Translations under genes and position numbers: made by a program
The notes under the pieces: generated by a model
Databases searched by the model: none
The model's input: the letters and a program-made list of their open reading frames with translations, nothing else
Told to the model about the DNA's origin: nothing
From: an uncultured Schlesneria sp.
GTDB lineage: Bacteria > Planctomycetota > Planctomycetia > Planctomycetales > Planctomycetaceae
Length of the DNA: 64,000 nt
Direction of reading: 5' to 3'
Assembly (NCBI GenBank): GCA_903904835.1
Contig: CAIVEI010000177.1
Span: 1-64,000, forward strand
Part shown: positions 49,374 to 57,731 of the stretch, piece by piece
Layout: each line of letters opens with the position of its first letter
Position numbering within the stretch: position 1 is the first letter of the stretch

Positions 49374-50744
49374 TTACTTGAGTAATTTACCGATGGCTTC
49401 GATCAACACCGCTTCTGCCTCAGGTGCAGTGCGGGAGACATAACTTGTTTCATAGCCCCCCTGCCCGTAAGCGATAGCGGTCCCGATATAACCTGCTCCG
49501 TAGTCACCATATCCTGCGGTACAGACAAATCGATCAGGCTGCATTTTCTGTGCGGCGAGTTGGTATTCGATGAAGATTTCTCCGGGTAGGTTGAGGATAA
49601 CCGCTTGACCGAATCGCAGACAACTGAGGTCGATCGTTTGTTTGGCCATCACGCGACGTGCGAAGGCGATATCCTTGGCAGCCCGAATGCGTTCAGTTGG
49701 CTTCGCCTTTTCATCAAGCAGGACCTTTTCGATATTCGCCAGGTTTAAAAGTCGGTCTCGAAGCGGTAACAAAACCGGTTCAACCCGCCACTCAATGTCC
49801 TTGGCGGTGATCGGAACTCGTTTCGTATTTTTCCACGCCTGTTCCATTCCCGCAGCCAGCCGCTCGGTCAATTCGATTCGTGCTTCGGGCGAGCCATTAT
49901 TGTACTTACCAGCAGCGACATTTCCGCAGGCTCCATTAAAGTGCACGTGAAACAATTTCGGCTCGGCTCGATCACGGGTGGCTCGTGCCAGCCCGACAAA
50001 GTCCGAGCTGACCGCTCCTTTTCCATAATGGCTTTGTGGATGAGTTGCGTAATAGGTGATCGAAATCAATGGCACGTCACCGTTCCAGAAGCTGAGCAAT
50101 TTCAGAACAGGATCGATCACTCCTTCAGGCGCGGCAATCGCGTCAGGATCTTTGGTCGAACTTAAACGGACGATTTTCACCTTCCCGTCATCACCGAGAA
50201 TTCGACGATTGGAGGCGACTCGATCGACCTTCGCCTGTCCCGTCCCGATATGCGTGAACGACTGAGCTGTCGCGAGTGATCCCTTGACGGCCGCTTCCAG
50301 CCGCTTGAGGACATCTTTTACGAAGGGGACATTGCAGGCCTTGCCTTCGATTCCTAAAGGGGCAAGCAATTCGATCTCACTCAAATCAAAGCCTGGAGCG
50401 TCATGTTGATGCAGTGCATGAACGGCAACACGAGAGGGTGAAGTTCCGGCCCCTTTCGCCAACGTTTCGCGCCAGGCGTCGTATCCCGAATTACCAAGTC
50501 CGACAAAATCAACTGCACAAAGTACGATCGGGTCGGAGGCACCAAGGATCACTACGCCGCGAACAAACAGCGGGTCGTCAACCCTGGATGCCTCTTGCAC
50601 AAACCCTTCACAAAGTGCTGAACCGAGTGGAGGGGTCACGTCCAGTTGAAACGTCGCAATCCGTAGTGACTGAGCATCCGCCGATACCGACATCGCCATG
50701 CAGCAAACGAAGCCAACAAGCAGAACGATCGGTCGAGTCATCAT
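49374..50744 (-). CDS. Neutral/alkaline ceramidase-like secreted protein
   Basis: About 456 residues from an ATG at 50744 or 50741, with ATGGAAACAAC before it; the frame is open to 50789. A signal peptide (MTRPIVLLVGFVCCMAMSVSADA) precedes the N-terminal domain of the neutral ceramidase family: RIATFQLDVTPPLGSALC, VAVHALHQHDAPGFD and ITYYATHPQSHYG, with His residues for zinc binding. Relatives in planctomycetes are annotated as ceramidase N-terminal domain proteins, and their real substrate is not established. It follows the cyclase-family gene by 45 bases and may be co-transcribed with it. Confidence 0.88.
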   Translation of the reverse strand: MMTRPIVLLVGFVCCMAMSVSADAQSLRIATFQLDVTPPLGSALCEGFVQEASRVDDPLFVRGVVILGASDPIVLCAVDFVGLGNSGYDAWRETLAKGAGTSPSRVAVHALHQHDAPGFDLSEIELLAPLGIEGKACNVPFVKDVLKRLEAAVKGSLATAQSFTHIGTGQAKVDRVASNRRILGDDGKVKIVRLSSTKDPDAIAAPEGVIDPVLKLLSFWNGDVPLISITYYATHPQSHYGKGAVSSDFVGLARATRDRAEPKLFHVHFNGACGNVAAGKYNNGSPEARIELTERLAAGMEQAWKNTKRVPITAKDIEWRVEPVLLPLRDRLLNLANIEKVLLDEKAKPTERIRAAKDIAFARRVMAKQTIDLSCLRFGQAVILNLPGEIFIEYQLAAQKMQPDRFVCTAGYGDYGAGYIGTAIAYGQGGYETSYVSRTAPEAEAVLIEAIGKLLK

Positions 50745-50789
50745 GTTGTTTCCATTCGATTTCAATCGCGGTGAGTCTTGTGCCAACAT

Positions 50790-51680
50790 TTATTTGCTAT
50801 GAGGGAGTACAGCAAACAACCGAGTCGGACCGCCGGTTCCTGTTGCGATCTTAATGGGGGCGACGATCAGGAAAAAGTTGCGAGCAGGAAGTTTGTCGAG
50901 ATGCGCAACATTTTCCAAACCATAGCGACCCGCTCCATTGATAACGTGATGAACAATGAAATCTTTCGACGGGCCATGGTCGATGCTCAGTGTATCGATG
51001 CCAACGCCTCGAATTTGACGTTCTTTAATGAGCCACCGCGCTGCCTCGGCAGAAAAACCGGGGAAGTGCATTTTTCCCTGCAGATCCTGATTTCGGTATC
51101 GAACGTTACTGTCCCAGAACCGGTTCCAACCTGTCCTGAGAAGCACAATGGCCCGCAGTGGAATGGCGCCATTGGCCTGTTCCCAATTTGTCACGTCGGA
51201 CACCGTCAATCGGTAGTCTGGATCGGCTTCGGCAGCCATCGAGACATCGAGAACAACACCGGGGGCCAACAGGTCCGTCGGCCTGATTTCGTCTAGACTT
51301 GGCTGCCCCTGCTCGAAATGACACGGGGCGTCAATGTGTGTTCCAAAATGTTCTGGCATCGCAAACGTTTTCGAGAAAACACCGTTTTTCTCAATGGTGG
51401 CAATCGTCTTCAGCTCGAACGGCTGATAATCCGCTCCGGGCCAGAACGGACTTTTATCGTTGAGACCATGCGTCAGATCGACCAGTTGGACATCCCCTGT
51501 GGCCAGTTGCTCCAAGGTGATATTTCGTACGGTATCATGTTTGCCAAACGAATCCTCTGCTCTGACAGGAGCAGTGAGTGTGAAAACGGGGAACACCGTC
51601 TGGATCACAAAACAGGCGAGGGTCACTCGAAGGAAGGTTCTCTTTCGTAGACACCTGAGCAACGACTTTGGACTGGTCAT
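50790..51680 (-). CDS. Secreted cyclase-family hydrolase (kynurenine formamidase-like)
   Basis: About 296 residues from the ATG at 51680; the open frame reaches 51848 but only the shorter form begins with a Lys/Arg-rich segment and signal peptide (FLRVTLACFVIQTVFPVFTLTAPVRA). The family metal-binding motif HFGTHIDAPCHF and VDLTHGLNDKSPFWPG are present, with GVGIDTLSIDHGPSKDFIVHHVINGAGRYGLENV later. Cyclase-family members hydrolyse amides or lactones, such as formylkynurenine. Export is unusual for a kynurenine enzyme, so the substrate is probably different. First of a likely pair with the ceramidase-like gene. Confidence 0.88.
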   Translation of the reverse strand: MTSPKSLLRCLRKRTFLRVTLACFVIQTVFPVFTLTAPVRAEDSFGKHDTVRNITLEQLATGDVQLVDLTHGLNDKSPFWPGADYQPFELKTIATIEKNGVFSKTFAMPEHFGTHIDAPCHFEQGQPSLDEIRPTDLLAPGVVLDVSMAAEADPDYRLTVSDVTNWEQANGAIPLRAIVLLRTGWNRFWDSNVRYRNQDLQGKMHFPGFSAEAARWLIKERQIRGVGIDTLSIDHGPSKDFIVHHVINGAGRYGLENVAHLDKLPARNFFLIVAPIKIATGTGGPTRLFAVLPHSK

Positions 51681-52014
51681 GTAAGTTTCATCATCAACTT
51701 TTGGTAGGCTTGAATTCAGCATGTTTCGCTCGCTGAGTGGAAATGGATGCTTGATTACTCCAGGCACAGATCGTAATGACTTCTCCCGACATTGTGGTAT
51801 TTTGAGAAGCTGAAAAATCAAATGGGTTCGCGTTGGTCGCAATAACAACCGCCTGACGAATCAAAGCAGCGATTGCCACTTTCCCGATCATCGACAGTGT
51901 TCAGGCCATTACAAAGTTGTGTATCCTATTTTTTGGTGCGACGGAAGAACGTCGAAGTTACGAACGTTCTTCACGGCAAGTCATCGTCCTCCTTGATGCA
52001 ATAGAAAGAATCAC
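51681..52014. other. Divergent gap before the esterase-like gene
   Basis: 334 bases between the minus-strand cyclase gene and the plus-strand hydrolase gene, partly inside the upstream extension of the former. No repeats recognised; probably promoters for both. Confidence 0.4.
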
Positions 52015-52941
52015 GTGTTACGACAGAGATTGCGCTTTCTCAGTATCGTCAGTCTTTTTTCAGTGTTCCTGATGGTGACATCTGCTGTCGCCCAAGAGGC
52101 CAAACCGTCGATTGTCAAACCGATCTGGCCAGCGAAGCCGCCAGGCGACACCGTGGAGCTTCCTCCCGAACAGGATGTCACAAAGCCCGATGCCAAAGAT
52201 GCAGGAGGCAAGCGGATTATTCGATTGACGAATGTCTCCATTCCAACAATCTCGATCTACCGCCCCTCAAAAGAAACGGATACGGGTACTTCGGTCATCA
52301 TCTGCCCTGGCGGTGGTCATTCCATCCTTGCCTTCAATCATGAAGGGACTGAGACTGCGGAATGGCTGACGACTCTCGGCGTGACCGGAATCGTGTTGAA
52401 GTATCGTGTTCCAACTCGAACCCCCAACGGTGATCGATGGAAGGCTGCCGTTCAGGATGCTCAACGCGCCGTCAGCCTCGTTCGCAGCCAGGCCGAAGAA
52501 CTTGGACTTAATCCGAAGCGAATTGGAATCCTTGGGTTTTCTGCTGGAGGTGAAACGGCTGGTCTCACTTCGTATTTTGCCCAGCGACAATATGAACCTG
52601 TTGATGCCGCTGATCAGGTCTCGTTTCGACCCGACTTTTCCATGCTGATCTATCCCGCTTACTTTGAGAAAAAGGGGGAACCGACCAAGATGCGAGAAGA
52701 CGTGACCATCACCAAGGACGCGCCTCCCACGTTTCTCGTCCATGCATGGGACGATCCCGTCACCGTCTTCAGCAGCCTGCATATTGCGACCGAACTGAAA
52801 AAAGTAAGCGTCCCCACTGAGCTGCACGTTTATGCCACAGGTGGCCACGGATACGGGATGCGAGACACCGGCGAACCAGTCAATTCCTGGCCACAACGAG
52901 CAGGAGACTGGCTCAAACGCCAGGGGCTTTTGAAACGTTAG
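52015..52941 (+). CDS. Secreted alpha/beta hydrolase, esterase-like
   Basis: 308 residues, GTG start. A signal peptide ends SAVAQEA. The oxyanion segment ICPGGGH (about 97-103) and the nucleophile elbow GFSAGG (Ser near 173) are typical of the acetyl-xylan or carbohydrate esterase type related to BD-FAE. DDPVTV and GGHGYGMRDTGEP near the C-terminus give the catalytic Asp and His. Such enzymes deacetylate polysaccharides. The length is normal. A hairpin element follows 26 bases after the stop. Confidence 0.9.
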   Translation: MLRQRLRFLSIVSLFSVFLMVTSAVAQEAKPSIVKPIWPAKPPGDTVELPPEQDVTKPDAKDAGGKRIIRLTNVSIPTISIYRPSKETDTGTSVIICPGGGHSILAFNHEGTETAEWLTTLGVTGIVLKYRVPTRTPNGDRWKAAVQDAQRAVSLVRSQAEELGLNPKRIGILGFSAGGETAGLTSYFAQRQYEPVDAADQVSFRPDFSMLIYPAYFEKKGEPTKMREDVTITKDAPPTFLVHAWDDPVTVFSSLHIATELKKVSVPTELHVYATGGHGYGMRDTGEPVNSWPQRAGDWLKRQGLLKR

Positions 52942-52967
52942 TACGTTAAGGTCCGGAAGTCGGGTGC

Positions 52968-52995
52968 CACTGGCGGCAGCTTTGTGCCGCCAGTG
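52968..52995. repeat. GGCGGCA hairpin element, copy 2
   Basis: An 11-bp perfect stem CACTGGCGGCA / TGCCGCCAGTG with loop GCTTTG. An inverted relative lies at 19951-19980. It may act as terminator for the hydrolase gene but lacks a T-tract. Confidence 0.8.
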
Positions 52996-53075
52996 TCTTC
53001 AAATCGGTTCCTAAGATTAAGAGCACTGGAGAGCGAAGACGCACCCCAGTGGCACACAGTGGCAGACAACCCGAA

Positions 53076-54164
53076 ATGGCAGATTCTGTGAAAAATCGTT
53101 CGACGGTTCTCATTCCCGTTGTTGCTGCGCTGGTGCTGGCCGGCTTATGGCTTAACATCCTGCCCGGTTCAGGTTCAGATGCCAAGACTCTTATTGTCTA
53201 CTGTGCTCATGATCGCATTTTTGCCGAGCAGGTTTTGGACGACTTTTCGCGAGAGACCGGAATTCGTGTCCAGGTGCGATACGACACCGAAGCGACGAAG
53301 TCACTGGGACTGATCAACCTGATCATCCAGGAACGGTCTCAGCCGCGCTGTGATGTTTTTTGGAATAACGAACTGCTGGGAATGGTCGAGTTGAAGCAAC
53401 AAGGATTACTGGAACGCTATCAAGGTCAAAGCTGGCAGCGAATGCCCGAGCGATACCGTGACGCTGATGGCTACTGGGTTGGGTTTGCCGCACGGATGCG
53501 TGTTTACATCGTGAATACCCACCAAGCCTCTGCAACGGAAGAAGCTTTAGGAACTCTTCTTTCGTTCGAACCTTCTCGGGTCGCGATGGCAAAGCCATTG
53601 TTTGGGACGACTTTAACCCATTACACTGTCCTGTGGCATTTATGGGGCGGCGATCGCCTGAAGGCGTGGCATCGAGACCTTCGTCTACGCGGCATAAGAG
53701 AAGTCGATGGAAATGCCGCTGTCAAAGACGTTGTTGCCCAAGAGACTTGCTACGCCGGAATGACCGATACGGACGATGTTTTCGTGGCGATCGACGATGG
53801 GCTTCCTGTCGAAATGCTTCCCGTTCGTGTTACTAGTGATCTCACTGAAAGACGTCCCTCCGATGCTGCGAATGCTGCCCCTTTTTCTACGATCTGCATT
53901 CCTAACACGGTCGGGATTATTAAAGGAACCAAGCGTCAGGAAGCCGCCCAGCTTCTGGCTGATTACCTGGCTTCTGCCAAAGCTGAGATTGCCCTTGCCA
54001 AGTCCAAGTCACGCCAGATTCCACTCGGTCTCATCGATGCCAAGGAACTACCCGAGGACGTGAAGCAACTTGTGGAATGGTCGCAAGACGGTATCGATCT
54101 TCGCTTACTCTTGTCTGCTCGTCGTGATTGCCTGGAATGGCTGAAAACCGAGTACCTCAAGTGA
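53076..54164 (+). CDS. ABC transporter substrate-binding protein, ferric-type
   Basis: 362 residues from the ATG at 53076; a GTG at 53049 is in frame. An N-terminal anchor (VLIPVVAALVLAGLWLNIL) is followed by TLIVYCAHDRIFAEQVLDDFSRETGIRVQVRYD, typical of family-1 binding proteins of the iron(III)/thiamine/spermidine group, and by QPRCDVFWNNELLGMVELKQQGLLERY. It captures a substrate outside the cytoplasmic membrane; metal or small cation is a guess from family. It starts a run with permease and ATPase genes of matching type. Confidence 0.9.
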   Translation: MADSVKNRSTVLIPVVAALVLAGLWLNILPGSGSDAKTLIVYCAHDRIFAEQVLDDFSRETGIRVQVRYDTEATKSLGLINLIIQERSQPRCDVFWNNELLGMVELKQQGLLERYQGQSWQRMPERYRDADGYWVGFAARMRVYIVNTHQASATEEALGTLLSFEPSRVAMAKPLFGTTLTHYTVLWHLWGGDRLKAWHRDLRLRGIREVDGNAAVKDVVAQETCYAGMTDTDDVFVAIDDGLPVEMLPVRVTSDLTERRPSDAANAAPFSTICIPNTVGIIKGTKRQEAAQLLADYLASAKAEIALAKSKSRQIPLGLIDAKELPEDVKQLVEWSQDGIDLRLLLSARRDCLEWLKTEYLK

Positions 54165-54191
54165 GACAGATCACCAAATGAGAATGAATCA

Positions 54192-55658
54192 ATGAGTCTT
54201 GCATCCGCTTGTTGGTGGACGCTTGCACGTACCATACTTGTCTGCATGGTGGCATGGCCGCTTTGCGTCGCGATCGAACGATGGATTCGACGAGTCTCCG
54301 ATGGATGGCGGCCGTTTGCATTTGGAGTATTACTGGCACCGTTCCTCTTTCCTGAACTCCTTGTTGGCTATTCCTATCGCAGTCTTGCGCTATCGTCGCC
54401 TCGCCTGGCAGAAGGCTTGTGTCTGGGACTCCTGCTGTTTCGAATCGTTCCCGTGGGAGTGATAACGCTTAACGCTTCGCCATCGACTCTGGCAAGTTTC
54501 TCAGCGATTCACTGCCGCTGGCTGTTATGGCACGCAAACCCTCGGTCGCTGCGCGAAGCCCGGCAGTTCTTTTTGTGCCTCTGGCATGGGCCAATCCGGC
54601 GGGCCTTTCCTGCCTTGGGTTTGATGAGTCTCGTTGCATTTCAAGAGTTTGAGCTGGCGGCACTGCTACAGACGGCAAGCTGGACAGACTGGTTCATTGC
54701 GGCCCAACGCCTGGGACTTGACCGCCGTGAGATGCTGATACAGTCAGCATGGCCGGTGTTAATGCAATTGCCACTGATCGCAGGTGTGATTTACTGGACG
54801 GCTCGGGAACACGATTCAAGCAGCGAACAGCATGATGAACCGGCGTCACCGAACATCTTCGACTGGATCACAACGTCTTATCTTGTGCTGGCACCCATTT
54901 GTGGTTGCCTCATTCCCGTGGGATTTCTCTCGATGCACTTGGTCAGCGGAATCACGCTGATTGCCACTCAGCGATCACAATTGATGGGACTGACGCACGA
55001 GATGATCATCGCGGTGGCCATCAGTGTTTGCGCCGGAGTAACTGCCTGGTCCCTGAGCCGTTCGTTGACTTCGAATCGAAAACTGACCCCCAGGCAAACG
55101 ATTCAACGTACGTTCCTGCTACCCGGCCTGGCGGGGTCATTGCTGTTGAGTCTTGCAACCGGTGCCTTATTTCAACAATCATGGCTCCGTCCCCTCTATG
55201 ACACGCCGCTTCCGTGGGTCGTTGTATTGATCGTTTGGTTATTGCCGCGAGCCGTGCTCGTCCAGATTTGGATTCGTTCCACCAGTCAAACCGAGGGCCT
55301 TCACCTGTCAGAACTGTTGTCGGGAAACGCAGTTCCAAGCACTCGCATCGGCATCGAGGAGGCAAACGAGGCTTCTGTTGGTTTACCCGCCGGTCGCGCT
55401 ACGGCCTTACGGTTTCGCCTGCGGGATCAACCTCGATTATTGGCAATTGCATTACTCTGTTACTGGGCTTATCTGGATCTTTCATCAGCTTATCTGCTGG
55501 CACCATCGGGTATGCCATCGGGCCTGGTTCGCCTTTACAATTTCATGCACTTCGGCCGCACATCAGCGCTTTCCGCTGAAGCAACGTTGTTTTTTGGATT
55601 CCCAATAACCGCAGCAAGCTTCGTATTCTTGATCCAACGCCTGCGATTACGTCGTTGA
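54192..55658 (+). CDS. ABC transporter permease, two-domain type
   Basis: 488 residues with about 12 hydrophobic helices, the size of fused two-domain permeases of the ferric (FbpB-like) group. Helices include RTILVCMVAWPLCVAIERW, FAFGVLLAPFLFPELLVGY and GSLLLSLATGALF. The first half carries FQEFELAALLQTASWTDWFIAAQRLG in the place of the EAA loop. A substrate-binding gene lies 27 bases upstream and an ATPase follows, so the transporter set is complete. Confidence 0.85.
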   Translation: MSLASACWWTLARTILVCMVAWPLCVAIERWIRRVSDGWRPFAFGVLLAPFLFPELLVGYSYRSLALSSPRLAEGLCLGLLLFRIVPVGVITLNASPSTLASFSAIHCRWLLWHANPRSLREARQFFLCLWHGPIRRAFPALGLMSLVAFQEFELAALLQTASWTDWFIAAQRLGLDRREMLIQSAWPVLMQLPLIAGVIYWTAREHDSSSEQHDEPASPNIFDWITTSYLVLAPICGCLIPVGFLSMHLVSGITLIATQRSQLMGLTHEMIIAVAISVCAGVTAWSLSRSLTSNRKLTPRQTIQRTFLLPGLAGSLLLSLATGALFQQSWLRPLYDTPLPWVVVLIVWLLPRAVLVQIWIRSTSQTEGLHLSELLSGNAVPSTRIGIEEANEASVGLPAGRATALRFRLRDQPRLLAIALLCYWAYLDLSSAYLLAPSGMPSGLVRLYNFMHFGRTSALSAEATLFFGFPITAASFVFLIQRLRLRR

Positions 55659-55679
55659 TTCACGCCGAAGTAAAACATC

Positions 55680-55735
55680 GGTCCCATTCGTCTCATAGGT
55701 CACATCAATCCCATTCTTCAGCACAAGCTTTTTCA
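55680..55735 (+). repeat. Degenerate TCCCAT-type short repeats
   Basis: A run of related blocks GGTCCCATTCGTCTCAT, AGGTCACATCAATCCCATTC between the permease stop and the ATPase start. It reads as the odd Ser/His-rich start of the longer ATPase frame, which supports a start further down. Confidence 0.4.
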
Positions 55736-55864
55736 GCGCATCGAATTTTTTCGTCGTTCTTCACTCCGGCGCATGGACTTGCGAAACAAGCCGGACTACA
55801 ATTATGTCATTCCGTCTATAATTTCATCGTACAACTTTTTCAGCAGTATCATTCAGGATTCAAC

Positions 55865-57730
55865 GTGTTGTGGACTCTCGACACAGTGTCGCTTTCGGGA
55901 CGTGGTTTGCCGCGATTGGACGGCATATCGCTTAAAATCCCCGAAGGAGTGACTGCGGTGCTTGGGCAGTCTGGCGTTGGAAAGACGTCACTTCTCAATC
56001 TGCTTGTCGGGATCGAACGACCAACCACCGGCAAGATTCACTCTCATACAACGGCATCGAAGGGGCGGTTACCACTTTTCTGGGTACCACCTCAGCATGG
56101 GCTTTGGCCACACCTGACCGTCCAAGAGCATCTCACCACCGTTTCACCTGACAACAAGCTCGAAAAGTCCTGCGACGATCGAGACCTGCTCGCGAAATTC
56201 GATCTGCTGGAACTGGCCGATGCAAAACCGGGATCGCTGTCGCTCGGCGAAAAATCACGGCTGAACGTCGCTCGCTCGCTCGCGTCTCACGCAAACGTTC
56301 TCGTGATGGATGAACCACTTTCACACGTCGATTCATCGCGGTCGGGAAACTATTGGCAAGCGGTCCGCGAACACTGCCAGACACACGGAACTTCGATTGT
56401 CCTGGCAACTCATTCACCCGAAGTAGTTCTGCGCGAGGCAACGAACGTCATCTGTTTGAAGCATGGTCGAGTGGCCTACTCGGGTGATGTGACCACACTT
56501 TACGAATCACCGCCGTCTCGTGAACTCGCAGAATTGCTTGGTCCTTGCAACTGGCTGGCATCTGACGAGGCAAATCAATGGCTAAAACAACCGACTACAG
56601 AATCTAACCCCGATCGATTCGAGACGACAAAATCACCCTGTATTCGCCCGGAATGTCTTGAGGTTCATTCCGACTCGGAAAGTCCGCTGCGTATCGAAGA
56701 TTCACGATTCGCTGGATCGTCTGCGGAAATTGCCGTCTTTGACGAACGTTCAGGCGTAACGCAAAACTTCATTTGCCGCCCACAGGGTACGACTCGTTTC
56801 AAACGAGGCGACCGGGTTATTCTTAGGGTGATTCAGCTTTTGATGATCGTGATCAGCCTGTCAGGGTGTTTTGGCGACGCGTCGCCGGTGCTTCAGGTCA
56901 AACGCGAATCGAACTGGTCGATGCCTCCGGACGGGGCTCGCGTCCCTGCCCCGCGCGGCATGACGGTCTCCCCATCAAACGAGTATCTCGTCCTCGATAA
57001 CGCGGGGCGAGTACTGGTGTATGACCACAATGGTGACTTACAAAAGCAATGGTGGATGCCCGAATATGCGATCGGAAAGGCTGAAGGAATACTCGTGCTG
57101 AAAGATGGACGTATCGCCGTCGCCGACACGCATTACCATCGCATCGTTTTCTTTGATCACGAAGGAAACTTCACGGGGACCTTTGGCCAACGAGGCAGCG
57201 AGCCTGGCGACTTCGTTTATCCGGTCAAAATCGCTCAGGACCCTGAGGAAAACCTCTATATCTGCGAATACGGCCAGAACGATCGTGTGCAGAAATTTCG
57301 ACCTGACGGAACATTCCTTTTGCAGTTCGGCGGTCCCGGGATCGAACCCGGCAAGTTCCAACGACCCAGCGGAATCGTCTGGTACGACCACAAACTTTAT
57401 GTCGTCGATGCCTTTAATAATCGGATTCAGGTTTTTTCCGATGACGGAAAGCTGATTGCAATTCTCGGAGAGTCAGACAGAATAGCTGAAGTTCACTATC
57501 CATACGACATCACCGTCGATCAGAATGGGGACCTGTTCGCGGTCGAATACGGCGCAGGACGGGTTTCCAAGTTCAGTCGATCAGGCCGATTGCTGGGCCG
57601 GTACGGTTCATCCGGATCAGGCCAGACAGCGGCTCAGTTCTCGACTCCCTGGGGGCTGACCATCGATCGACGCGGGCGGTTATACGTGTGCGATACAGGC
57701 AATAGACGGATCGTGGAGCTGGAGCTTTGA
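55865..57730 (+). CDS. ABC ATPase fused in frame to a lipobox and NHL propeller
   Basis: 621 residues from a GTG with AGGA seven bases before it; the frame is open to a TTG at 55655 but that extension is built from repeats. The ATPase: Walker A GQSGVGKTS (34-42), signature LSLGEKSRL near 138 (LSGGQ is usual), Walker B NVLVMDEPLSHVD and the H-loop ATHSPE. A TOBE-like region ends GDRVILRV. Without a stop the frame goes on through VIQLLMIVISLSGC, a lipobox-like stretch near residues 322-335, to an NHL-type six-bladed propeller of about 285 residues (GEPDFVYPVKIAQD... style blades). Known NHL lipoproteins stand alone. Either a true fusion or two coupled genes with an internal GTG start at 56828. 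The ATPase powers the adjacent permease. Confidence 0.85.
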   Translation: MLWTLDTVSLSGRGLPRLDGISLKIPEGVTAVLGQSGVGKTSLLNLLVGIERPTTGKIHSHTTASKGRLPLFWVPPQHGLWPHLTVQEHLTTVSPDNKLEKSCDDRDLLAKFDLLELADAKPGSLSLGEKSRLNVARSLASHANVLVMDEPLSHVDSSRSGNYWQAVREHCQTHGTSIVLATHSPEVVLREATNVICLKHGRVAYSGDVTTLYESPPSRELAELLGPCNWLASDEANQWLKQPTTESNPDRFETTKSPCIRPECLEVHSDSESPLRIEDSRFAGSSAEIAVFDERSGVTQNFICRPQGTTRFKRGDRVILRVIQLLMIVISLSGCFGDASPVLQVKRESNWSMPPDGARVPAPRGMTVSPSNEYLVLDNAGRVLVYDHNGDLQKQWWMPEYAIGKAEGILVLKDGRIAVADTHYHRIVFFDHEGNFTGTFGQRGSEPGDFVYPVKIAQDPEENLYICEYGQNDRVQKFRPDGTFLLQFGGPGIEPGKFQRPSGIVWYDHKLYVVDAFNNRIQVFSDDGKLIAILGESDRIAEVHYPYDITVDQNGDLFAVEYGAGRVSKFSRSGRLLGRYGSSGSGQTAAQFSTPWGLTIDRRGRLYVCDTGNRRIVELEL

Positions 57731-57731
57731 G

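Noticed and set aside
55655-55864. N-terminal extension of the ABC ATPase from TTG 55655
   Set aside because: Ser/His-rich text arises from degenerate TCCCAT repeats; the GTG at 55865 has AGGA in place and matches ATPase N-termini.
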